Notes: generated from the sequence alone by a model not told the origin. A DNA stretch of 64,000 bases from Collybia mongolica (GCA_013420905.1 JAAXNY010000013.1:1364001-1428000), one strand, 5' to 3'; numbered from the stretch's first letter, positions 44,265-57,443 are shown. Translations and numbers: made by a program.

Positions 44265-46829
44265 ATGCAGCTCTCTCGCTGTCACGGTCAGGCTCGGCTT
44301 TATTGAATCATCGGTCTAGACCGCTCACCCGCATCTGCCTTCCAGCGATCCTAACAAGGTCACTGGCTCAGTCTGGAATACTAGCCCGTCCAGCTCTCAG
44401 ACAAAGACACCTGATCAAACGAACTTTGGCTTCTCAGCCATCTGGGGATTCGATCGTTGTGAGCCTTACCTGGCTGGCAAATACTTAAGCTCGCGCCAAC
44501 TGACCTTCCTGGAAGACGCCACCTCCAACTTTCCCAAAGCAATCAAAATGGAGGGGTTTCCTGCAAATATTGGGCCGAACGACATTAATCACGATATTTG
44601 GGGGCGCTGGAGCGTTCTACTATATCACACAGCAGGAACGACATCCAGGTCATCAGCTTCCTGTTGACCCTGAGAAGAAGACCATAGTGGTACTGGGAAG
44701 TGGTTGGGGGGCAACAAGCCTGCTGAAGACACTTGATACGACTGAATACAACGTCGTAAGTCTCTCATGCTCATCTGCACGGTGAGTATTGCAAACACCG
44801 CATCACAGGTCGTTATCAGCCCAAAAAATTTCTTTCTTTTCACACCTTTGTTACCGAGCGTGGCCGTCGGAACTCTCAACCCCCGATCTATAATCCAACC
44901 AACACGGTATATTACGCGTCATAAGACACGGGCAGTTTCTGTTATTGAAGCAGATGCTCAGGAAGTTGACGTGCGTCTATCGCTTTCAATTATCACTGTC
45001 ATCTATCTCACATTTTCCCACCGCATTAGCCCATCAATAGAACGGTCACCTTCACAGGTGAGTTACTCAAGACGCGCATGCACGTGACGATGTTAAGATG
45101 TCACGTTCAGATAGCTCGGAAATTCAAGGGAACGTGTCATCGACGACGATCTCTTATGATTATCTCGTGTTCGCAGTTGGCGCCGAGGTGCAAACATTCG
45201 GCATTCCTGGCGTGAAGGAGAATGCATGTTTCATGAAAGAACTAGCCGATGCCGAAAGGGTCTGTTTCTCTCCGCAACTTGTATGTACCTCGATTGATCC
45301 GCGCATCTAGATGCAAAGGCAATTCATGGACTGTAAGCTATTTCCGGTGAAACTAGTGGGTATATCTTTAATGCGTCGGTAGGTATCGAAACAGCAGCAT
45401 TCCCTGGACAGTCAACTGAGGAGATCGACCGGCTCCTTCATATGGTTTGTTTTGGTTCATCGAAATAGAATCAATATTGATCTACTATAGGTGGTCGTTG
45501 GTGGAGGCCCCACGGGTATTGAGTTAAGGTTCGTTTAATGCAGTTTCGTTGCTTTCGCATTAATCAAATCATTCTTCAACAGCGGCGAGCTGCACGATTT
45601 CCTTGAGGTCAATTTCTGTCTCAACACATCGACGGCACTGTTGACACTGTTATACAGGACGACCTGAAGTCATGGTATCCTGAGCTTGCCGGAAAGGTCC
45701 GCATCACCCTCGTAGAGGCTCTCCCATCAGTTTTGCCGATGTTCAGCAAACAACTGATTGAATACACGGAGTCGACGTTCAAAGAAAGCAAAATTGACAT
45801 AATGACCAAGACAATGGTCAAGGAGGTAGGGCATATTGCCACATGTCTATTCTTTGCGGTCTCAACCATAAAAAAAATACAGGTTAAAGAAAAGAGTGTC
45901 ATGCTCCAACTCCCCGATAAGAGTATCATAGAGGTGCCCTGCGGTATGGTTGTGTGGGCCGCCGTGAGTGCCCCTCTGCCTTTACCAAACAAATAACCAT
46001 CTTGACATCTTTCATATTCACCATGCAGGGCAACAAGGGGAGAAAAGTTACACAGGATCTGATGGCTAAGCTTCCTGCTGCCCAGAGCAACAAACGTGGA
46101 ATCACGGTCGATGGTATGTTTCCATCGTCCCAAAAAAATTTTCATGATGATCATATTCCTGTGCAGATTACCTCAGGATGGATGGTACCAACGGAACCAT
46201 TTTTGCCATCGGCGATTGTACGGCTACCTCTTATGCTCCCACTGCGCAAGTTGCATCCCAACAGGGCGCGTATCTTGCGCGAATGCTCACTCAGATGGCG
46301 AAGAAAGACCTGTATGATCAGAAGCTCGTCTCTCTTGAAGTTGCTGCCGCAAGTGCCGCCAGTGAAGAGGACAAAAAGAAGATCGCCGACGAAGCCGAAG
46401 CAACCAGGAGGCAACTTTCCAAATTCAAACTGAGGCCTTTCCATTACTCCCATCAAGGGTCCCTTGCGTATGTTGCCTTACAATAAAATGCTGTACGTCC
46501 CAACTGACTGTTGTTTTGTTCCCAGGTACATTGGATCTGATAAAGCCATTGCTGATCTGCCATTCATGAATGGGAATGTAAGCTCCGACATCCATGATTG
46601 TTAATGACACATATTTAGGACATTCCATTCTTTTAGTTTGCAAGCGGAGGTGTAGCGACTTACCTTTTCTGGCGGAGTGCATACCTAAGCACACTATTTT
46701 CCCTCCGTAACCGCACCTTGGTAGCGACAGATTGGCTCAAGACGAAGCTCTTTGGGCGGTATGTGTGATCGATATTAACAGTACCCTTCCAATTGACAAC
46801 CCCCGTATAGTGATGTCAGCAGGGAGTAA
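44265..46829 (+). CDS. External alternative NADH dehydrogenase (type II, NDE1-like)
   Basis: This inner-membrane flavoenzyme oxidises cytosolic NADH and reduces ubiquinone without pumping protons. The N-terminus is a mitochondrial presequence joined over two introns (MQLSRCHARPALRQRH; LASQPSGDSIVTPPPTFPK), followed by a membrane anchor (LITIFGGAGAFYYIT). Two dinucleotide-binding folds are clear: TIVVLGSGWGATSLL for FAD and VVVGGGPTGIELSGEL for NADH. Other blocks are ISPKNFFLFTPLLPSVAVGT, YDYLVFAVGAEVQTFGIPGV, WAAGNKGRKVTQDLM, FAIGDCTATSYAPTAQVASQ and the C-terminal FHYSHQGSLAYIGSDKAIAD and TYLFWRSAYLSTLFSLRNR. The stop is at 46827-46829 after FGRDVSRE. The many introns join in frame. Confidence 0.92.
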
Positions 46830-48030
46830 ATGGTTTCTAATTTAACGGACTCCGGTTATGATTGGACTTTCTCGTTCTACTCATCCCTAGACAATTCATA
46901 TCGCGTTCTACATAATCCCATAGAATTTTTTTCTTCATACCCTCATTTATTCCAATAGGTACCTTCCAATACGGATCAAGACATAGATTACTTTACAATC
47001 TGTTGATCTCTAGTTGAATTCCAGTATGTTTCGTGGATTATCTCGAAATGTACACGCTGGCGTTTTCGATATTGACACTGGCCATGGTCTGCCACAAATG
47101 ACAATGCGGTCCGCACCGCCGCCTGTAGCCGAGCCTCGCGTCGGTTACTCCATATACCCCAAAAAACAAACCTTGTTTCCGGCCAGGGTGGTAAATGAAA
47201 GTATGAATACTCGACTCCCCCTGACTTCTGATAGACTCTCGCTCTTTATAATTAGTGCCAGGCGAGGGTGAAATTTACCTTTATGGGTTATTTCTTCCCT
47301 CAGTCTGGCCCACGAGCGGGAGGGCCGCTTGTAGCGCGGAATCATTTCATCGATGCCTCATCTCAACTGTACCGTTAAGGTACGGTCATTATCTATAAAA
47401 AGGATGGGAATTGGATGCCTGCTTGTGGCAAGATGGTTCGAAATCACGATGGTGATTCGATACGTGAGGTAAAGGATCATCAAAGTCAATGTTCATGCAG
47501 GTTCTGGTTGATAACTCCCTGCCCCTGTGCCGTCACATTGTCCGAGGACGGATAGACCTGGGTTTTGTGAGAGACCGAGACCCCCGCCAAGGACGAGCAA
47601 GAAATGAGGGTGGTAGGCGGAAGTGCCGTTGCTCGCCGCAGCCTTTGTGTAAAGAGTATAATTACCTTTTAAAACTGGGGTGTTTGCAAAAAGAAAACGA
47701 AAAAAAAAAGTGAAGACAAGAAAAAAAAAACATGGGCGGCTAAAAGTAGATAGTGATCGAAAAAGCCGATCAAATGATCTGCCTCGCGTCGGACATGTGC
47801 CACGGCCCGCGCAAATGACAAGCTTTATAGACTGACTCCATTCAAGCCATGCATCCCCGGCTTCTGGTTTCCCGCTTTCTTACGCTCTTCCAACGTTTGC
47901 TTACAAGAACCGCCAGGGCCTCCTCGCGGCTGACGCTCTTTTATACCAGCTCGACTCGGAGTCACTTTTGGTTGGGAAACCGCCGCCTTGTACCCACCCG
48001 TACTTCTACACATCGACCACATCGACCACC
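46830..48030. other. Intergenic, upstream of ferric reductase
   Basis: A 1.2 kb gap with A-rich runs at 47690-47740. No gene is supported. The frame at 47849-48076 overlaps the reductase start but shows no domain. Confidence 0.55.
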
Positions 48031-50203
48031 ATGTCGGGCTACCCTTCCGGTCCAGATTTTAACCCAGATGAAATGACATCCATCACCGTTGTGCTTGGAA
48101 CATTGAACTCGTCGCGTGCCGAAACCCTCGTCTTCCATGTATCTCTGTTCCTCCTCACTGTCATCTTCTTGCTTGTTCTGTACAACGCCCCTCGCGCCCT
48201 CGCCCGGCTATGGAGAACATCTGAATGGTGTAGCGGTCATTTCCTTCGGAGGGGTTCCTATCGCCGGCCTACATCCATTGTGCAGAGCCATCCAGACCCC
48301 CCTTCATCTCCAAGAGAAGTTGCTAGCGACGATTCACACACTCTTTACACCCACACAAGACATGTAGAACGTATAAACGATAAAAAAACACCCGTAATAC
48401 TCTCTTACCCTCCCCACATTGCGTCATGCCCCCGCTTTCTACGACCCTTAGTAGCCCCGCTTCGCACGCGAATCGCGATCGGATTTTCTGTTGCCCAGGG
48501 CCTTACTATCTCAACCTACTCATGCATCCTGATTTACGCAGCTTTCTACAAGTCAAGCCCGTTCACGGATCCCATTCGCACGGGCTGGGTTGCTATCGCC
48601 CAACTCCCCTTCGTATTCGCATTCGCTACGAAAAACAACGTACTGGGTACGTTCCTCGGAATGGGCTATGAGAGGGTGAGTCGGTCAAGATTACAGAACA
48701 CTTTAGTTCATGGACCTCCGTTTCTAGCTCAATTTCCTCCACCGGTATGCAGGAAGACTGGTCGTCCTGGCCGCGAACATCCATAGTATTGGCTATTGTG
48801 AGTCTTCAAACATCCATATCGCACACGTGTCTTAGCCTTCATTCTAGTCTATAGGTGGTCCCTAGCTGGAAATTTTATGGTTCAGATCAACCGACCCCAG
48901 ACAATATGGGCTCTCGTAGCCCTTGTCTGCTTCGACACTATGACAGTATTCTCAACCTTGTATTGGAGGCAAAGAGCATATAATGTATTCATCGCCACTC
49001 ACGTCATCGGTGTCGGTCTTGTACTTCCCGCGGTTGGTCCCACTCTCTCATTTCAGGAAATACTTTTTTTACGAGCTCCAACACCACTTCTAGTTATGGC
49101 TCCATAAGCCATCAATGATGCCTTATATCCTTGCGTGTATCGGAATTTACGGTTTCGACTATCTTTTGCGCATCGTCAAGACGCGCTTCGCCAGTGCCAT
49201 TATCCGCCCCCTTCCTGAGCTTGGGAGCACTCGCATAGAGGTAGCCAACATCAACGCTGGCTGGCGGGCCGGGCAGCATGTTCGCGTCCGTATTGCCTCA
49301 ATGGGCATGGGCTGGTGGGGATGGACGGAAGTCCACCCCTTCACCATCGCTAGCGTGAGTGGCGGACAGGAAGGGCTTGTCCTTCTTTGTAAGAAGACTG
49401 GGTCGTGGACGACAAAGTTGTATGAGATGGCAAAAGCTGGTGGGTACACGGAGGCAGGGATAGGAAGGAAGATCAATATCACGATTGAGGGACCATATGG
49501 CGAGTTACCTATCTCCTCTACGCCCCCCAAACCGCCCCTGATATCTTCTATTAGGTGGCCCTGGCCATATGATTTTTTCTAGCTATTCCGCTGCGGTGTT
49601 CGTGGTTGGTGGGAGCGGCATCACTTTTGCCCTTCCCGCCGTACAGGACCTTATCCAGAAAGACTTGGACGGCCAGAGTCGTGTCAAAGTAATCGAGCTC
49701 GTTTGGGTGGTGCAGGACTCTGGTAAGCACTTTTTATCACCCCTCCACCCTCCGGCTAACATGCTTTGCGTGTACAGCCTCCATCCTTCCCTTTCTTCCA
49801 CTATTTTCGTCCATGATCGAGTCCAGCGCCTTCACGCCTGTGCGGATATCCGTACACTACACCCAAGCGATCCTTGGGGGCAAGGCGCCGCTGGTCTCCC
49901 ACCCGGGCCTCACACTCAGTCCCGGTAGGCCACGAATAGGGAAGGTCCTGGACAATGCGATCAGCCGTGCCGTTACTCTGGGGTCGGGCGCTAAGGATTC
50001 CGAACGCATAACGGGGCTTCTCGTAGGTGTCTGCGGGCCCACCGCCCTCGGGGATGACGTCGCCAAGGCTGTAGGGATAATCCCCGCAGCACGTCGGAAC
50101 CAGGTTGGGGGTATTGAGATGCATGAAGAGTATGTCGTCCATGTTCTTTTCATTTTGTGTGATAATTGACCTCGCGTCTTCCCCTAGGGTGTTTGGCTGG
50201 TAA
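48031..50203 (+). CDS. Ferric/cupric reductase transmembrane protein (FRE family)
   Basis: FRE proteins pass electrons from cytosolic NADPH through FAD and two hemes to reduce iron or copper at the cell surface. The ATG at 48031 (caccATGtcg) was chosen for its context. Membrane helices begin with TLVFHVSLFLLTVIFLLVLY. Heme histidines occur in NFLHRYAGRLVVLAANIHS and in THVIGVGLVLPA / LHKPSMMPY, the latter restored by an intron from 49033 to about 49092. FAD binding is shown by VHPFTIAS, NADPH binding by VVGGSGITFAL and LVGVCGPTALGDDV. One intron (49500-49554) appears to use a GC-AG boundary and restores GPYGGPGHMIFSSYS. The last exon reads VFGW and stops at 50201-50203. Confidence 0.9.
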
Positions 50204-51676
50204 CATCACCCTTGCTTTATTTTCAGGTTTTTCTTGGATGTTAGATTTGTATGCTAGACATATATATTCGCCAATTGGGTTTGCAGGTTTGTACGATATT
50301 TTTATTCATATTTCGCGCAACAAGTCGAACCTTCCATACTTCTATTCGAAACCACACCACTTGTTTGTATATCGCACCACAAACACTAAATTTGATAAAC
50401 ATTGTAAATGTGGCTCCTAGTATCTCATGAGGCCATCAAAGGGGGGCTGCGAAGGGATATGCACTCGTGCTTAATACAAAAGAGCCTTCATTTGGTTAAA
50501 TCGCGTGTCCCAAACGCGTTTGCAGCGTCTCGGTTCACCAACACGGTTGCTCTTTATTCGTCTTTAGGGCCAATCGTGGCCCCTTCTTACCCCTCCCTAC
50601 ACGTAAATTATTTCACAATGCTCATGATCTGGACTGTAGTTTCATTTATAAAAATACTGCGTGAAGGTGCGCGCCTGTCCGCGGTAATCATACTTGGATG
50701 AAGTATAATCCAGGTGGCGTCCTCGAAGACGGGTGTACGTGACTCGCGTGAGTTAGAAGTGTTAGGTTTGCTCGGATTATGGGTTTCCACGAGCTTCCAT
50801 CGGTTTGTAAGGTACCACAGCGTAGGTTCGTATTCAGCGGAAGATGGAGACTGTTTGGCTGGTAGTACGAACGTCGAAATCCCATCAGCCTATCATGAGG
50901 AAACGTGCAATTCAAATACGGTCGAGACGCCCCAGCAGGATGTATCTGTAAGATGACTTCACCTTGTTCAACTGGTAGCATTTTTTACGATTGGTGCGTG
51001 GGTTGACACAGGCTAGTGTACCAAGACCAGTTGTGAATTATATGAATGCGTAGCTGTATGCGCGTTGCCAAATGCCAGACCACAATGTAGCAAATGGGGC
51101 AACCTAGGCTTTTGATGATGGGGCGTGGTAGCGAGTTTGCTGGCGTTTCGCTGGGGATTTTTCCGATATTGAATGTGCAGAGCTGGTAACAATGTATTCT
51201 GGGTGTGGACTGAGAATACAATATTTCGTTAGGGCAGGCAAACCCAATGTTTAGATGCATGGAGGTTAAATCGTTCCCTCCATGGAGTTTCTAGGAAACC
51301 AGAGTCAATGTCTACTGACACGAACCGGCGAGGGGTAGGTTCGCGATGACGAGATGTTAAGCTTGTGGTCCGCAGTGGTCGAATTGTCTCTCCGGCCGTA
51401 GTTCTGAATAAGGGGCCAAGGTCCTCAGTTCACGAATATGCCATCAGTCACGTCAGGGGATCTTCGGAAACCAGGAGATATCGTTTCACAACGTACCCGT
51501 CAGCGAACCTAGCATCTATGTACCAAATGTCTACCGCGTAGCCTCAGTCTAAGTAATCATTTTCATATATGAAGGCATGGCATTAAGTGGTATAATTTAG
51601 TTAAATGATACTAAGAGTGTTGTTGATGCAAGCGTTCGAGCTATTTGGAAGACCACTCACTATTTAAAAGCAAGCT
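50204..51676. other. Intergenic, no gene seen
   Basis: A 1.5 kb gap between the convergent ends of the reductase and the small SPT subunit gene. Short frames here show no domain. Confidence 0.55.
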
Positions 51677-52098
51677 CTATAGCTCCTTGAGCAAACCGGG
51701 TCCACTCCCACCTGATCCAGCACTGACTCCCAGTCCAAGCCACTGCCAAAGCAACCTCTCATCACCCTCTTGGCCCCAGAGGTAGTAGACTGCTCGTCGC
51801 TGCATTACAACAAGATGGCGAGGGAGGAATCGGAAAAGCCCTGTGAGGACCAGAATGTATAATGAAATAAATATCGTCACTGAAAGAGGTTGTTTGTCAA
51901 GGTTGCATGAGTGAAGGAAATATAACTTGGCTTACTTAGCATAACCTTCTCCCATGGTTCAAGCATGGAGAGAACGAAAGTGGATTCGAACCACATCCTG
52001 CGGCGCCAAAAAAATATTCCAATTTTCGAAGTTGGGCGGCGGGGGGACCTTAGGTCAGGTTTGGGGGTAGGCAAGTGGGTCATGGTAGTCGTTACCAT
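51677..52098 (-). CDS. Small subunit of serine palmitoyltransferase (ssSPT-like)
   Basis: ssSPT proteins bind the LCB1/LCB2 enzyme in the ER and stimulate the first step of sphingolipid synthesis. Two exons join across an intron of about 55 bases (GTAAGC to TTTCAG). The core FWRRRMWFESTFVLSMLEPWEKVML followed by a second hydrophobic stretch (TIFISLYILVLTGLFRFLP, then RHLVVMQRR) matches the conserved pattern of a W-F/Y segment, LEPWE and a membrane helix. The N-terminus is Pro/Arg-rich. The tail is Gly/Leu-rich and ends GPGLLKEL. About 120 residues, small as expected. Confidence 0.8.
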
Positions 52099-52279
52099 CG
52101 CTAGAACACCAAAAAAGGCCCGGAACTAGGTGTATGGTACAAGTTGAGTGTAATCAGTTATGTAAAGACCTGAAACGATTCGAGTCGTAAATTTTTATTG
52201 ACCGTGCGAACTTTCATATGTTGACCAAAAGCTTGAAATCGTAAGAAACATAAAATAGTGGGATTATCATTATAATTAA

Positions 52280-53402
52280 TCAGACACGACGCATAGCAGC
52301 TTGAATACGCTTAGTATCTCCCCGTAGTCTCCTCCGGCCTTCATGAATATCTTCCATCTGTGCTAATGCACGGTCTTCCGGCATGCGCGCGAGCTGGCTC
52401 TTCGACCTCACTCGCGGTCTCCTCTTCACGTACCATTCCCAAGCAAAGCGAACCACTTCGCCATCTGCATCGTAGGGTGTAGGAATTTCTGAGTAGCCAG
52501 GACGTGCCGTGGGATGGCGGACGTAAATGGCTGAGCATGTTGTGAAACACGGCTCAATGTAGGCGGGGATGAAGAGCCAAGGAGACGCGTATTGAGGTAG
52601 GTAAAAGGGGGTGGTTGGAGGGGTAAGCTTCTGCATTCCGATCCCCATGCCGATTCCCTTGGTGAGCTCTTGTTGTTCAGCTACCTCGGCATCATAGCCA
52701 TTCACGTCGTCAAAGGCTCCATTTTGAGGCTTGAAGAATCGAATTGCACTGGGATTCACGGAGACCATGTCGCCTGGGGCGAGCCGCGTGTTGGCATTTT
52801 GGTGCTAGAGCTTGTAAGAAAGAGACTCTGATAAGTAAACATATTATCGCGTACCTTTTGACCATTCAGCATAACATCTCCATGTATGACTAGCCGGCGA
52901 GCCTCATAGACACTGTGCACAAAGCAGCACCGGAATAGGAAAACGTCTATCCGTCGCTCTACCTCAGCAAACATTAAACTTCCAACGGGCGCTATTCCCT
53001 TCGCTTCTTCCTCCGCTGCGAGGTCTTGCTCCTTTTTCTTTCGTAGAGCAAATTCTTCCAAAGAGGCCTTGTCGTCTCCAAGAATTTTCCTCCGAGGTCG
53101 AACATCAGGGAGAGTTTCGGGCAAAAACCAACGCTTGAATATCTTTTCGTTGATGTAGTCACCGTGGTAAGCGCGAACAACGGCTTTAGACTTCCACCGC
53201 TGTTGGAATAAAGTTGATACGGCACTTTTGAAAGTAATTTCCCGCTGTTTAGCACCCATAGTACGAGAATAAAGATTGAATAAGTTTTTGGGAGTCCAAC
53301 TCTGATATGACACTTCAGTAAAAGACACTGCAAACCGGTCAAGATAATACATACCATGCGAGGCAAAGCCCGCTTGATACTGAAAATGCCAGCATCCCGC
53401 AT
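52280..53402 (-). CDS. NAM9: Mitochondrial ribosomal protein uS4m (NAM9 homologue)
   Basis: uS4m binds the small-subunit rRNA and helps start assembly of the mitochondrial small ribosomal subunit. The start at 53402 reads MRDAGIFSIKRALPRM, then an intron, then SWTPKNLFNLYSRT. The middle has TLFQQRWKSKAVVRAYHGDY. The S4 RNA-binding fold is RRIDVFLFRCCFVHSVYEAR and RLVIHGDVMLNGQK, continuing after an intron as HQNANTRLAPGDMVSVNP. The C-terminal half (FYLPQYASPWLFIPAYIEP, PTPYDADGEVVRFAWEWYVK) is typical of fungal uS4m. The stop is at 52280. Intact as far as I can see. Confidence 0.92.
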
Positions 53403-53792
53403 TGTGGACGAAGCCTTCTAGGGAAGGAAGGAGGTCTGTAAACAGAATGTGCGAGTCGCGACAGCCGGGTCGTCAATTGACACGAACTGACCGTGGAATT
53501 TTTTTTGATCTGATACTTGCCGTTCAATATTTCAATCGCGAGTTTCCGACATCCGTCATGGCCAGTTCAATTCTTGCTTCACCCCTTTCGCCCCCTTCCG
53601 TTAGATTTATGAACTGGCTTGAACTGTCATCGACAGACAGGTGCGTATGTAGCAACATATCAATAGGTCGATGCCATGTATGGACGCCCCACCTCCCAAC
53701 GACAAAGACGCTGCATGTTATAGCCTGATATATAAAGTACAAAGTGAAATCGTTTTTTTTGTTCAGTCCCACGAAACTCTTCTTCCCCGTCA
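53403..53792. other. Promoter of uS4m and 3' flank of the next gene
   Basis: About 390 bases without a gene between two minus-strand genes. Confidence 0.5.
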
Positions 53793-54614
53793 TCACATCA
53801 TGCCAGGCTCCGGTTCCTTCTCTTGTGCCTTTCGTTTCATCTGTTCAACAATTCCTTCACCATGTCGTCCCGCCCGTTCCTTTCCAATTTCGCGGTCATG
53901 CCTCCTCTTGACCCTTCTCAGCTTCCACAAACTATAAAACAGTGTCAACGCACCGCAGACTAGTGTGGACACACCCGTCACAACAATTGTGATTTTACTT
54001 GTTGTGGAGAAGTCGCCATGCTGAACACCATATACATTGGCAAGTGTTGAGATTATCCCAGCCAGGGAGTTCAGAAGCCCTGGGCTGAAGGTTGGGATCA
54101 GATCGACAATCGGAGATTCCATAGGCTTCAATTTCAAGGGACGTACAGAAATATCCTATTCACAAGCCACACGTAATTGTACATCCACCTCCACCACAGA
54201 TAACTCATTCCTAGAACACCTACGCCACAGCAAATAAAGGCGATGACAAACCTACCGACCCAAACATATTCAGCTGTCATCTCGCGATTGCGTGCACAAT
54301 CAAATTTAACCTCACAATGGTACGTGGGAGATTGCTTTCAGGACTTGTTTCCCAACTTCGTTTGACACGTCCGCTTGTGCGTTCTGCAGACTCGTGAATG
54401 TTCCTGGAAAAAGCACAAAGCCCGCGAGAAGGATCCATGTGAAGAACGATGCTAACATGTTGTGCAGGCGTGGAATGCTGTCAAGAGCCAGCAACATGTT
54501 CATGTATTTCGTGTCCATCTGGCTGTGAGATTGTGGTAGTTGTGGACGTTGGCGTGTCTCTGAGTCCGCGTTATGCATAGTAATGGTGGCGTCCCCCGAC
54601 ATGGATGCCTCCAT
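53793..54614 (-). CDS. Multipass membrane protein of unknown function
   Basis: Three exons: first MEASMSGDATITMHNAD to KAISHVPL (start chosen at 54614; open to 54713), second about 54150-54310 (FVIAFICCGVGVLGMSYLWW, NYVWLVNRIF), third ending at 53793 (PGLLNSLAGIISTLANVYG, ITIVVTGVSTLVCGALTLFY). The second and third join with a GTACGT intron and keep frame. Four hydrophobic segments are visible: LLASFFTWILLAGFVLFPG-type, the FVIAF helix, LLNSLAGIISTL and the last helix. The C-terminus is a basic, charged tail. I recall similar uncharacterised proteins across fungi but know no function. Confidence 0.7.
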
Positions 54615-55484
54615 TGATAGCGCCCTCGTAAGTATGACTACAGCATCTTCGGAACGACGCCCGAACTTGACCTTTACATTGCACGTGTGGCACCGAGGTT
54701 CTCCCATTAGCACTGCGTCTATAATTGCTATAAGAATTATAGGTCTGACGTCATGTACAGGTTCGCTGCTTGCACGGTGATTGAGACGTCAACGTTCATC
54801 CTGTAATTTATTTTCATTATAGCTCAAATTTCCCTGAGTCTTTCATAGGGGGGATTCTATCCGAAAGATAGAGGATAGAGAGAAGACACGATATTCATCT
54901 ATCTTAGATACACCAGGACCAAAAGAGGATTACCTTTAATATCACAAGTAAATCAGATACGAGCCAACATCATGATTTTCACAACAGATTAACGCGTGTT
55001 GTACAGATATCATACCCAGTGGCCGCCATAACAAGAAAGTTGTAAACACGAAATCTAGAAGGTGTCAACACATACCCACAAGCAGCAAAAGATAGAAATT
55101 TTTCAGCGCAGCCCACATCATGTTTCGACCGTCCGCTTCGTGTTCCTGGTGAAACAAGATGAGAATTTGGGATACCGGGTACCGATGGGCGTTTTAGTTG
55201 CCCAACAATGCATGTCTATAACTCTAAATATAATACACCTTTACATTAATTCTTCCGGAAAACGCAGGATCTTGAATATATCAACTTCTAGTATTCGGTT
55301 TCTACCCAATGGTCCCAGAGAATGGACAGGATATCAAAGAGAATATACAAACGATGTACTTGAATAAAGACGGGAAGAGCGACCAAAGTAGGTACAATCT
55401 CTTGTGATGAATCATGAAAGATGGTGAGAATAAACAGGCAAGCAGGTAACGCCAGACAGAAGGATCGATGGGATGGGAAGCAAT
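54615..55484. other. Intergenic, no gene seen
   Basis: About 870 bases between two minus-strand membrane-protein genes. Frames such as 55062-55367 have no domain or splice support. Confidence 0.5.
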
Positions 55485-56937
55485 CTACACAACATCATAA
55501 TCGAGGGCAGAGGTAACCATGGTTGATTCGAGACTTTGAATGCCATTAATGAGCCCCGACTGTACGAGGATTAATGTCGGCATGATGCCCTAAGTTCACT
55601 AGATGGTGAGAATCAAAAATAGAATGAACTACCAGACAAACCATCATCTGAATAACACCACATTCTAAGATCGCCTAAATGGCGACGGCATCAGTTATAA
55701 ACAAAGAGAAGAGGCTCTACTAACAAATCCCGTTGGAACTCTCCGGAATCCTAGATCTAATAGTATGTAGACCGAATAGATAATACCCGATTCGATACTA
55801 GTCTCATAAGTATGGAATTTGGTTCGGGACCGCGTTACTATACTCACAAAATAAAGATGGCAGTTTTATATCGTTGTGGCATATCTTTGTTGAATTGGTG
55901 TCGGACGGTATTTCTACCAATACGCCATATCCTCCCCACTATGTGCGATGAGTTAGTTCGACATAAGATGGAACGAAAATTTCACTAACCGACCAAACTA
56001 GTGATCAAGGTGTTCAGTACAAGGTTAATCGCAGGGTAGCCCCATGAGTATATGGATAGATGGAAGCTGGCTGCCTCCAACACGTAGCCGCACGCTATAC
56101 ATGTTATATGAATGAGTATTGGTTTTCCAAGTAAACATTTTGGGATTTACCGGTTGTAAGGAATAACAGAAGTACAAGGCTAATTGCAACGTAAAGATTT
56201 GGATACCAAACCTTGTAAAACCGGTAAATCTTCAAAACCTGATCAGAGAGTTCAGCTGACATAGAATTCCAATTTACCAGCAAAGCGTCTGCTATAAAGC
56301 TTTGAGAGCAGTTAATCTGTATCCTACGAGACATAAACCTTCGCGCACTTGGTCGTAACGTATAAAACATATTTCGGACGAAAGTCGCTGTACGAATATC
56401 CCTCAGATTTCATGAAAAGGAGGTAGTATGTGTAGATGATGTCGGCAGTTGCCAGGATGAACATTAGGACGGCGGACATAGAAAACACCCTTGTCAAGGC
56501 ACTTCCACGCCTGCGTAGTAGGAGCATGCAGGTTGCAAAGAGAATGGTGTAGATCCCTGCCCAATTAAAGTCAAAGAGTATTTAGTCCTCATCCATGAAA
56601 ATTCATACCATAAAGGAATGTCTCGAACTTTATTACGGGTTGCGTATAAATACCATGGTAAGAGGGAAGGAACGTAGGAACGCACAAGAACGGCTCCAAC
56701 GTATGGCAGATATGTGGTAGGCCATAATGGAGCTTGCCCCTCACCAGGGTAATGCATTTTCAGGTGCTTATAAGAGGAGAAAACAGGAAATTGGATAGGT
56801 TGAAAAAGCAAGAGGTTGGCCTGATTTGCCACACATCCTTTATAAATTAAGAGGCCTGCAGTAATCATATCACAGATGGGTGTTGGGATATCAATAAGAG
56901 GCTGTGGGTAGTTAGGATAAGAGGGGTTGACTGCCAT
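55485..56937 (-). CDS. Seven-helix-type agaricomycete membrane protein, many small exons
   Basis: A multipass protein split into at least seven small exons. Blocks in order: VGAVLVRSYVPSLL, GIYTILFATCMLLLRRRGSAL, MSAVLMFILATADIIYTYYLL, NCSQSFIADALLVLKIYRFY, LYVAISLVLLLFLTT, CGYVLEAASFHLSIYSWGY, INLVLNTLITSLVVGRIWRIG, YKTAIFIFIESGIIYSVYIL, LDLGFRRVPTGFV, and GIMPTLILVQSGLINGIQSL, ending at a stop at 55485-55487. This order matches an uncharacterised protein family expanded in mushrooms. The upstream end is not resolved: no join near 56640-56680 links the first helix to GIYTIL cleanly, so the start (56937 is the furthest candidate) is uncertain and a small frame break is possible. Confidence 0.65.
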
Positions 56938-57443
56938 TTTACCACTGACCTGATGTAAATCGCTGTTGTACAGGCTGAGTTCTGAATACCGAGACAGATA
57001 TCAAGGACCACTGACTATCCACCCTCGATCCATCGGGGGCTGCCATTGATGTTGAAGTTATGTTTAAAATGTGGAAGTGCGTGTCATAAGCGACTTCGAC
57101 TTGCTTGGAATCTATTTGTCGCCATAGTCACACCAAACACCAAAGATGGAAGTTTTTATAATCATGGATATCAATCTCCCAAGCACCAGTTTACAGGCTG
57201 AAAGATATGTTGGATAGAGCAATCGCAGAATCTTTGATCCAGTAGTAGTAGTGCAGCGAGAGTTTACGTTAAGAATTTATAACTCTCTTGAGGAGCTCGG
57301 AGGTTGCTCGGACAATCACACAATCAGGTGATCATACTTAGCACTAATTTGCAAACCCGATGAAAGTAACGTTAACGTTATAAGGCGTCAATGATTGTCA
57401 CCTTCCTCTCGAGCTTTTATTATTCACTCAATTACATCCAAAC
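56938..57443. promoter_or_regulatory. Divergent intergenic region
   Basis: About 500 bases between the membrane-protein gene (minus) and the coiled-coil gene (plus). It presumably holds both promoters; no clear TATA box was seen. Confidence 0.45.
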
